A program made the translations under genes and the position numbers. The notes below the pieces were generated by a model, which saw only the letters and a program-made list of their open reading frames with translations, ran no database searches and was not told the DNA's origin. Of a stretch of 64,000 nucleotides of DNA, positions 23,301-31,995 are shown one piece after another. Source of the DNA: Paramacrobiotus metropolitanus (lineage: Eukaryota > Tardigrada > Eutardigrada > Parachela > Macrobiotidae); NCBI RefSeq assembly GCF_019649055.1, contig NW_026570323.1, positions 186,001 to 250,000 of the forward strand, given 5' to 3'. Each line of letters begins with the position of its first letter. Positions within the stretch are counted from its first letter, which is position 1.

Positions 23301-26300
23301 GCGTCAATCAACAAGACGACCTTTGTAACACAAGACGGAATGTACCGATTTAAAAGGATGCCATTCGGAGTTTGCAACGGGCCAGCAACATTCCAATTGT
23401 GCATGGATAAAGTACTGTCGAAAGCGAAAAGGAACGGTTGCGTTTTCGGGTACATCGACGACGTCATATTCGCCGGAAAAACGTGGGCGATCTTCATGCA
23501 GAATTTGAGAAATGTACTAATGAGCTTAGTCGAAGCGGGATTCACGATTAAACCGACCAAATGCGAATTCGGAATGAGACAAATGGGATTCCTGGGACAT
23601 ATCCTCAGTGAAGACGGAGTTCGAATGGATCCTGAAAAGGTCACCGCAGTTAAAGAATTCAAACGGCCTCAAACAGAAAGGCAACTAAGGTCATTCCTTG
23701 GACTGGCGAATTATTACCGCAAGTTCATAATGGGATATGCACAGAAGACTTGCCATTTGTACGAACTGCTGAGACAGGATAAACATGTAAAGAAAGACTG
23801 GACGAAGATACACGAAGATGAATTTAACAGTCTGAAACAGCTGTTATGCGAAGGACCGGTATTAGCAAAGTTTGACCCTGCGAAGCCGACCGTCATCGAA
23901 TGCGACGCGAGTAAAGAAGGAATCGGTGCTGTCCTATCCCAAGAAGGTCACCCGATCGCGTACGCTAGCCGCGTTTTACATGGAGCAGAGAGAAATTACG
24001 GCGTAACGGAATGGGAATGTCTGGCAGTGGTGTTCGCTGTCAGAAAATTTAAGCCATTTATCGATTATGCGGAATTCACCGTACGAACAGATCACCAGGC
24101 ACTGACCAACTTGTTAAGGTCAGAGACGAATAAAGTCGGCATGAACCCGCGTTTGACAAGATGGGCGATGGCACTGCAAGGTCACCAATTCAAAATTGAA
24201 TATAAACCGGGAAAGTATTGTGACAATGCAGATGCACTGTCAAGAGCACCAATTGAAGGCCCTACATGCCAAGAAGAGGAATTTGACGAGATCCCGAATT
24301 TCGAAGATTATAAGAAAGAATTTGATACGAAAGAACCGGCAATTGAAATTGGACAGTTGTTCCTACAGATGGTGGAACAACGCGAAAAACGTCTAAAGGT
24401 CACCTCAGCTACGGCGAATGAGTCGGCTGAATCACAAGTGCAAGTGAACCGTGTAAAAAGCTGGTTGCCAAAAGTTAGCGACTTAAAGGTCACCGGACTT
24501 GAAGCGGAATCTGAAGCTCCCAATGTAAAGGTCACCGGACTTAATCAAGCGACAGAGAATAGAGATGACCTTTGGGAAACGGATAAAGTGACCCAAGCAC
24601 TGAACGAATGCCCGATCAAGTTGTTGAGATTCCCAAAACAGCTGAAAAAGAGATACAAGCCATTACCGCGATGCAAGGTCATCAAAGATTGGAATGAACT
24701 GAGTACAGCGACAGTCCGCATCGTCAACCTGCAAGGTGATGAGGAAGAAGAAGACGACTCGAACTTACAGTTGCGGAATAAACAACTAAAAGATCCCCAT
24801 CTGGCAATGATTATAGATGAATTGGAACATCTACCAGATGCGGAAACAAGATCGAAATTCGAAGTACATTACCAGTTGTGGAACGGCATATTGTACCGAG
24901 TAAAGGATAAGAATGGAAAACTTGAAAGGTCATATGTGGTACCGTTGTCAATGCGAAGAGCGATAATCCACGCATTGCACGACGAGAAAGCAGCAGGCCA
25001 TTTGGGATTTGAAAAGACTCTGTCAGCAATAAGACTGCGCTACTATTGGGACAGAATGAGCACTGACGTGAAGAATTACATACTTGCCTGCCAAGGATGC
25101 CAATTTCGCAAGACACCGAGGAAATGCCCACCCGGTAAACTACAGGAGATAAAAGTTGGACACCCATTCTTCCGAGTCTACGCGGACTTGAAGGGGCCGC
25201 TGTTGCCAACGAAGAAACGTGGATACAAATACATAGCGGTGTTCATTGATCAGCTGACCAAGTATGTGATAGCAGTACCGATGAAAACGGCAACGGCGAA
25301 AGAGTTTGCAAAAGTGTTCGTCAAACACGTGATATTGGTACACGGAGCGCCGCATATCCTGCACACGGATCGTGGACGACACTTCACAGCCGAAGTGTTG
25401 ACAAAGGTCACCAATGTGTTTAAGATTAAACACACATTTGGAACGGCGTATCATCCAGAAGGTCAAGGCCAAGTAGAAAGACAGATGCAGACGATTGCTG
25501 ATGGCTTGGCGCAATACTTGAAAGCGGGAAACGAACGAAAGTTTAACAAGTATCTACCATACGTCATTTCTGCGATGAACCGAGTCGTACATGCCACAAC
25601 TGGATATTCGGCATACTATATGTTGCACGGCAGAGAAATGACAATGCCGGAAGATGTGGTCACAAAGACGAACATTCCAGATGACTATGGGACTCCTGAT
25701 GAGTGGGTGGAGACCATGAAAAGGAACTTGACTTTTGCGGAAGAAGTAGCAAAATGCAACATTAAAGATGCTTATGAAAAGAATGCGGAAATCTACAACA
25801 AAAAGAAATCGGAACCTAACTTTAAAGTGGGTGACTTTGTACTGATACGACTTCCGAAGGATACGAAACAAGGAAAGAAAGAAAATCAATCGGACTTTAA
25901 GTCGAAATACGATAAAGTGTGGAAGATCCTCAGTTTCCCGCGAGCAAATGAGGCTGAGGTCATTGAGCAGAACCCGAAGAAAGAAGCAGACTTAAAGGTG
26001 GTCTCGATTGATCGATTAAAGCCGTGGCACCCGCCATTACCCGAAGTCAAAGACTCGCAAGAAGCACCAGAGCGTACTTCGAATTTTTTCGAACCACCTC
26101 CGCTACCTGAAACGGAAAAAACGGATGAAAGCGCAGAGCGTACTCAAAAAGATTCGGACAAACCTTTTTTCGAACTACATTCTCTGCTACCTGACAACAG
26201 TGGAGACAAACCAAAAAAGAAGAGAGGGAGACCGAGGAAAGAGGATAAAGATTTCGAAACTGTAGTTACAAAAAAGTTGAACGCAGAAGCAGGAAATCTG

Positions 26301-26618
26301 GCAGAAAGGTCACTGGAAGAAGGCATGGAAGCCAGTCTTCAAGTAGCAGATCGTAATGAAAAAGCTCTTTTCGAACCACGCACTGCTACGACGAACGGGA
26401 GTGACCTCATACACAAGAGAAAGGAAGAAATAGAGGCGGTCAAATCAAAAGCTGAACAATTGGGCCGCGACATAGCGAAAGCAATTGATGAACGAAAGGT
26501 CAAACAAAAGAAAAAGAAACTAACCCCAACTGAGTTGTTAACCCAGAAAGGTGAAGTGGAAGATGCGGCCGACAAAGAACTTCTTGATCGGATAACTAAA
26601 GGACGCAAAGACAAATAA
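17332..26618 (+). CDS. pol: Element B pol polyprotein (about 3070 residues)
   Basis: One long open frame; the first ATG is at 17400, but entry by frameshift from gag is likely. A repetitive N-terminal extension precedes the protease (LDTGAETS near 19360). A spacer of about 1000 residues follows. It contains repeated VIPVPEALG and FEPR-type peptides, a Trp-rich helical block (about 21060-21600) ending in KKVTFAP, an acidic stretch, and a beta-rich linker (about 22450-22730). Reverse transcriptase shows YIDD near 23450. RNase H has TVIECDAS near 23890. Integrase has an HHCC zinc domain and DDE core (about 24990-25500), and a C-terminal tail with an AT-hook KKRGRPRK near 26216. Unusually long for Ty3/gypsy pol. 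Confidence 0.93.
19718..20605 (+). repeat. Repeated PVPEALG and FEPR coding units in element B pol
   Basis: At least six copies encode (V/I)IP(V/I)PEA. At DNA level the unit is CCCAGT, nine bases, ACTGGG, so each copy can fold into a six-pair hairpin; some copies have lost one pair. Interleaved copies of TTTTCGAACCAC followed by CTGCTAC-like sequence encode FEPR-type peptides and recur near 26085, 26165 and 26368. Most are next to an AAAGGTCA word. Confidence 0.75.
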
Positions 26619-26740
26619 ACCACATAGATACAAATAAGGGTTCATTACACTAGAAATAGGAGTTGGAGAGGTGTAAAAGGTCATCACCGTTACAAAGCTA
26701 ATTGATATCGTTTCATTCTTACAGAAGGTAAGCACAGTTA

Positions 26741-29700
26741 ATGGATAGATTGGAACGACAAAACTCAGATAACTCTGATTCGGAAAGTATCGGAAATCCC
26801 TTAAAAGCATCGACTCCTAAAAGAATGGAAGGCGAATACGGTTACGACACCTCATACGGCGAAGGATCGATGTCGTCGGCAGGAACGGCACAGAACGAAC
26901 CTGGAACAGTGTATTATGGATATCCAGGACAGCCGACAAGTTACCAGGATACGGTCAACTGGGTGCACCACGGCTCGACTGCCGGAACCCAGTACACAGA
27001 ACAAGCGACGTATAATGCCCCTTACCAGTCCTACCCAGGAACGTATACCCCACCGATGGGACCTATGCAGGTGATGATGGGACCGGCAACAATGTTGATG
27101 CCGCCACCGCAACAGACCACACCGAGCAGGTTTACGGGACACAGCGGATTTAGCGGAACGATATCGACTCCAGTGCAGTCTCAAAGGGGATCGCCGATAC
27201 TGCCACCTTTCCCAACAACGGGAGGTCTGTCACTGTCGGACATTGGAGCACCTCGGTTGAGATCACCACAGCAATTGGGAGCGCAGCGACCCCATCGAAA
27301 CTCGCCACAAAAAGGAGGGAGGCGAGGAGGAAACCGATTTGATTCCCCACGACCGCGAGGCATATTGCCATCACTGGGTCCCAACTTAGACGAGACCGGA
27401 CCGGACGGGTTACGGCTGACGCCACCAGGCGAACCTTCAGTTCATGAGTATGCACCAAAACTCCCGTTGGACCTTAGAGATGACGATGCGCGTTTGAACG
27501 TGATCGTGGACGAAACGGAGAAATTGACAGAAGCGGATAGAAGGGCCATCCAGGACTTTAACAGGATGTGCCGCGACCTTTACAGAACTCATATGAGAGT
27601 TGAAGATGAGCACGCATGGTATGGAAAGTTAATCAGCCTGGAGGCTGTCATTAAACCGTGTCACATCGCCTTGAAGGAAAAGACGAAACAGATTGAAGCA
27701 AAGCGCAAGGAACATGCGATAAAGGTAGCATCGATGTGGCAGTACCACCCGTCGATAACTGGTAGGCAATGGCCTCCAATCGTCGAAAAAGTCCTTCGGT
27801 ATCTCAAAGTGTTCCCGGAACCAAGACAGATGCCGACCACCAGCGGCGCGGGACCATCCAAACCCACCGTTGCAAAAGACGCCCCGGTCGATGAAATGAC
27901 GGACGACGACCTTTTGGCAACAAAGAAGAAGATTGATGCTGTGTTAACTGAACGAGCAGAAAGGTCACGGGCCAGCTCGACCGCAGGATCAACACGCGGA
28001 CGTACCAGCTCAGTAACAGAACCTTCGAGCGGAACTACGAAAAGTGGGAAACGAATAAGGTCACCAACAAATAGCCCACCAGAAGATGGGAAGAAAGGGC
28101 AGCAGACCAAAAAGGTCACGAAGAGTAAAGTACCACAGACACCGATTCCAGTGGGTAGACAGAGTGTGCCACCCACGCCGACAAGCACCGGACCTGTGGC
28201 ACTTCGATTCCCGAAACCCAGAACTTTTACGTGTAAATACACCGGGATGGACCATAACGAACGAAAGGTCACCGCGAGGATAGTTAATAAGGCAACGAAT
28301 GAAGAGATCGAATCGTATAATCCTCTAGCGGACAGATCGGTCAAGAACGAGATTGGGGAGAAGTCAAAGAGGGAAGTTTATGAGGCGCTACAGTTCATTC
28401 CCCCAGGAGAGCGTCACAATCCAAGAGTTCTTGTTCAGATGATGAAACATGTCGTGTCGAAAGTGGCAAATGAAGAAAACGCATGGATCCGAATTAAAGT
28501 TGGCACAAACGACGACCACTTAGCATACACATACACAGAGGAAGGAAGGCTTCTGACGGTTGAAAGAATTCGCCCAAGATCGACCGCAGATCCTGACCCG
28601 AAGAAACGAACAATTGACGACTATGAGGCAATTATGAAATATACTGACGCGACATGCAGGAAAATGACATTGAAATTGGAATATGAAGCCGATCCAACGG
28701 AGATCATAACTGCGGTGATCGTTGATCAGATAACGGGGGACCCGATTCCATTTGCACCATGGGACGCGTCAGACGAAAGTGCGCGCAACGCTGATCAAAA
28801 GGCTCGCGACGAATTATGGAACCTCATCCCACCAAGCGATCGCGAGGATGCTAACGCTCATAAAAATACGATGATCAGTATGATGCGCCATCGAGCAGAA
28901 ATGGACGGAGCTCATCTCCGCATAACGAAAAATATGAGTGATGGATCATACAAGACAGGGTTCTATAATGAGAAGCTCAGTCTTCTATCGGAGATAGTGA
29001 CACAACCACCAAAGGTGCCGTCAGCTCATCTGGAAATAAACCCGGCACAAGAAGGCGGAGCCGGAGAGATGGCAGAGGCCTCCGTAGCCGAAGTGGCAGA
29101 AGCGGAGCAAACCCGACGACCATCGGAAGAAGACGATTCAGCGGAAGAAAAAGATGAAGGCGATTCGGAAGAAGAATCAACCGATGAAGAAGAAGACGAC
29201 GAAGCGGTCGAAAAAGACGATGCCCGTTCAAAAGTCGTCGTTAAACCCTCCAAAACTCGCCGTCCAAAAGTCGCACCAAAATTGGAAGAAGCGATGAGTC
29301 GTGATAAGGTTAAGAAAGGTGACTTCCTGAAGAAACGGAGGGAAGAAGAAGATAAGAAGAAAAAGAGTGGTGATGAAAGCGAGAGCAAAAGCACTGAGGA
29401 AAAGAAAGGTGAGAAGAAGAAAAAGGATAAACCGTCTTCTCCCGATGTCGAAATTCTGAACGAGTCAGTTGGAGAAAGGTCATCGTCACCCATAACGTCA
29501 AAGAAATTCGTGATCGAATCGGCCACATCGAAGTCAAAGTCAAAGGTCATTGAGCCTGAACCTACACCATCCAAGGGAAGGGTCATAGCCGTCAAACAAG
29601 TTGTCCCGGTTGTCATCTCAGCATCTACTCAGAAAGAACGTGGGGAGAAAGGACAGCGCGAGAAAGCAAGACGAGAAACGTCCCGCGAATCAGAAGCATC

Positions 29701-31633
29701 AGAAGCGAGTTTACCAAGTACTTCAACAGTTAGTACAAGGTCACAAAAGGAACCGAAAACGGCCCGTTCAAAAAGCCTGGCGGAGGCTCTGGATAAAGCA
29801 AAGAAAGCAAAGAGCGAACCGGTAAAATCTAAAAAGAAAGGGAAAGAGGCCATAAAAATAGATGCACTGGCGATGGCTACTTACATCGCACCAGATGGTG
29901 AAAGCGAGCTCGATTTCTCGGGAGACGAACTGGAATTTGATGAACCGGACAATGACAACCTGGCTACGGTAGATGAAATCGTTGCAGCGTTCGACGGTGC
30001 TGAGAAAAATTTTACGCGGACCAGGACGGCACCAGTTACAGGGAAATTTCGAACGGGCCTGAATAACTATTTGAAAGGGAAACGCCGCAGTTTCACCAAG
30101 CAGAAATTCGACGTGGTACTGGAGTATGCGCGGAACGCCGGAAAACTCATCCAGAGACATCCGAACTTCGCATACAGGGCCAAGCTCTTCAGACCAGCGA
30201 GTTCAGACAAAGCGCTGACAACTCCGAACGAAGACACCCAGATGCGAGTAGAAAGGGCAATCGCGGGGATGACGAGCCCGCTGGGATCAACGAGTCACCG
30301 CATTAGCCAATATATTAATGCTGTCTGGAATGACGGAAAAGGAATGATAAAGGAAGTTGACACGGCCACCGAACGCGTATTGCCGCGGATGATTAAGCAG
30401 AACATTCTCTCAACAACGAATGCGCACAAAGGTCTACCGATCCGATACACGCGAGTTGGCCTGATACCGCCAGAAAGGCAGACCTACTGTTACATGTCCG
30501 ACAGCCAGGACATGGAAAAAGTTGTTGTTCCGTTGAGTGGAGATCCGTCGACTCCCATACTGAATCAAATCGCACAGAAGACGGCTGAAGAAGAGGCTGC
30601 TCGGAAAAAGGCCCAGACGTCGAGAAGGTCGAAAAAGAGAGGACCAATGGACGAAGAATCGGAAGAGAGTGGTGATGATGATCCGACGCAGACGCCTCTG
30701 GAACCAGCGACAGAAAAAGATGCCGAATCAAAAGGTCAAGACACATCTGCGAACGTGGCGAAAGGTCATGAGACTCCGCGAGAGGGGGCAAAAGAAAAGG
30801 TCATGCTCCCAATGGAGAAAGCGGCGGCGGAAGCAGAAGCAGCAGCAGCATCCGCGCGCCAGGTGTTTCAAAGGTCACTATTTACACCATTAAAGGAAGT
30901 CTTTGAGAAAGAGCGATCGAAGTCGGCTGGCGAAGTGGCTACCCAAGAGACTTTGCCGCAAGAGGAAAAGAAGATAGCCGAACCAAAATCGGCGGGGTCA
31001 TCACAAGGATCATTGGCAAAGCTGAGGATTGACGAATCAGCGACAACTGACTCAACGGACTCGGCAAAATCCCCCCAGAAGACGGGAACCAAGGAGGCGA
31101 CAGATTACTCGCTTATAGCACCGTTAGACGTAACTAATCGAACATGGAACGAAGTTCAAGCTGCGCTCCAGATTATTCGAGAAAAGGAAATGCTTGGTAC
31201 CGATTTGAAGAGGCAAGTGGCCGTAAACTCAAATGGAAGGTCATCACTAAATATGACTGAACGAGTCCTGAAGCGAGCATACAAAGAGGGACGATTGGGA
31301 TGCAAATATAACAAAGACAACAAGGTTATCTACTACCTTCCGAAACAGGGCACGGAACGCACGCCCAGACTGAAAATGGAACTGGAGGCGTGGAAGATAG
31401 CCATTACAGATGTGGTTTTGGACGCCATTGGCGGCACCAATGGAGTGTCGTGGGGTGACCTTTCAAACTTCATGGCCGTTCACTACGAACTTGGAGAATT
31501 GAACATTGAAAGTGACAAGGAATGGATCAAGAACGCCGTAGAGGCACTTGTTGCAGATGAAGTGCTCCATATCAAACAGGATGGCCGAGTTGACTTTAAA
31601 CCATATCAACCGTCGGCGAAGGAATCTGAATGA
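26741..31633 (+). CDS. Element B ORF3: 1630-residue accessory protein, tandem winged-helix-like C-terminus
   Basis: Starts at the ATG at 26741, 17 bases after an acceptor-like CATTCTTACAG. The N-terminus is Tyr/Gly/Pro-rich. Around residues 508-620 and 653-765 there is an internally duplicated domain (each copy has a helix ending in IPPGER or IPPSDRE, then a beta-rich part). A long acidic and Lys/Glu-rich region follows. Residues about 1460-1625 contain two winged-helix-like units ending YYLPK and FKPYQ, equivalent in position to those of element A ORF3. It is more than three times the length of the A protein. No membrane segments. Unknown function; DNA or RNA binding is inferred. Confidence 0.75.
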   Translation: MDRLERQNSDNSDSESIGNPLKASTPKRMEGEYGYDTSYGEGSMSSAGTAQNEPGTVYYGYPGQPTSYQDTVNWVHHGSTAGTQYTEQATYNAPYQSYPGTYTPPMGPMQVMMGPATMLMPPPQQTTPSRFTGHSGFSGTISTPVQSQRGSPILPPFPTTGGLSLSDIGAPRLRSPQQLGAQRPHRNSPQKGGRRGGNRFDSPRPRGILPSLGPNLDETGPDGLRLTPPGEPSVHEYAPKLPLDLRDDDARLNVIVDETEKLTEADRRAIQDFNRMCRDLYRTHMRVEDEHAWYGKLISLEAVIKPCHIALKEKTKQIEAKRKEHAIKVASMWQYHPSITGRQWPPIVEKVLRYLKVFPEPRQMPTTSGAGPSKPTVAKDAPVDEMTDDDLLATKKKIDAVLTERAERSRASSTAGSTRGRTSSVTEPSSGTTKSGKRIRSPTNSPPEDGKKGQQTKKVTKSKVPQTPIPVGRQSVPPTPTSTGPVALRFPKPRTFTCKYTGMDHNERKVTARIVNKATNEEIESYNPLADRSVKNEIGEKSKREVYEALQFIPPGERHNPRVLVQMMKHVVSKVANEENAWIRIKVGTNDDHLAYTYTEEGRLLTVERIRPRSTADPDPKKRTIDDYEAIMKYTDATCRKMTLKLEYEADPTEIITAVIVDQITGDPIPFAPWDASDESARNADQKARDELWNLIPPSDREDANAHKNTMISMMRHRAEMDGAHLRITKNMSDGSYKTGFYNEKLSLLSEIVTQPPKVPSAHLEINPAQEGGAGEMAEASVAEVAEAEQTRRPSEEDDSAEEKDEGDSEEESTDEEEDDEAVEKDDARSKVVVKPSKTRRPKVAPKLEEAMSRDKVKKGDFLKKRREEEDKKKKSGDESESKSTEEKKGEKKKKDKPSSPDVEILNESVGERSSSPITSKKFVIESATSKSKSKVIEPEPTPSKGRVIAVKQVVPVVISASTQKERGEKGQREKARRETSRESEASEASLPSTSTVSTRSQKEPKTARSKSLAEALDKAKKAKSEPVKSKKKGKEAIKIDALAMATYIAPDGESELDFSGDELEFDEPDNDNLATVDEIVAAFDGAEKNFTRTRTAPVTGKFRTGLNNYLKGKRRSFTKQKFDVVLEYARNAGKLIQRHPNFAYRAKLFRPASSDKALTTPNEDTQMRVERAIAGMTSPLGSTSHRISQYINAVWNDGKGMIKEVDTATERVLPRMIKQNILSTTNAHKGLPIRYTRVGLIPPERQTYCYMSDSQDMEKVVVPLSGDPSTPILNQIAQKTAEEEAARKKAQTSRRSKKRGPMDEESEESGDDDPTQTPLEPATEKDAESKGQDTSANVAKGHETPREGAKEKVMLPMEKAAAEAEAAAASARQVFQRSLFTPLKEVFEKERSKSAGEVATQETLPQEEKKIAEPKSAGSSQGSLAKLRIDESATTDSTDSAKSPQKTGTKEATDYSLIAPLDVTNRTWNEVQAALQIIREKEMLGTDLKRQVAVNSNGRSSLNMTERVLKRAYKEGRLGCKYNKDNKVIYYLPKQGTERTPRLKMELEAWKIAITDVVLDAIGGTNGVSWGDLSNFMAVHYELGELNIESDKEWIKNAVEALVADEVLHIKQDGRVDFKPYQPSAKESE

Positions 31634-31995
31634 ACAGGACAAGTGTAATATGCAGCGAGTAATGAACCCTGCATATTACAGGAAAAAGCATAAAATAGTT
31701 AAAAACGAAAGAGAAAAGTTTTAAGAAACACTGAAAGTGAAAAGGTCATCTCTACAAGTAGCAATGATAAGACTAACAGAAAAGGTCACAGGAGTCAGAA
31801 AGTGCTGATAACGTGAGAAAGGTCACCACGTTACAGTGAGAGAAAGGGCGGCAGGAGCTAGGAAAGTCTCAGCTCAGTAACGGAATAGGCGTAAAAATGA
31901 TAGAAAGCCTTGATAACGGATAGGAATGGAAAGGATTAACGTGGAAAGTTTACTATGAGGGATTGTTTTCTGATTACAGATTCTAAACGGATAAA
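31634..31995 (+). other. Element B spacer between ORF3 and ORF4
   Basis: No gene seen. Three AAAGGTCA words occur in this 360-base non-coding stretch. It ends with GATTACAG (ending 31979), an acceptor-like site 16 bases before the ORF4 ATG. Confidence 0.65.

Noticed and set aside
17400-26618. AAAGGTCA enrichment explained by preferred peptides such as ERSP
   Set aside because: The word is also used in the other phases (KGH, KVT), reversed, and in non-coding parts.
27661-28344. Minus-strand open frame opposite element B ORF3
   Set aside because: Antisense shadow; composition follows the sense codons.
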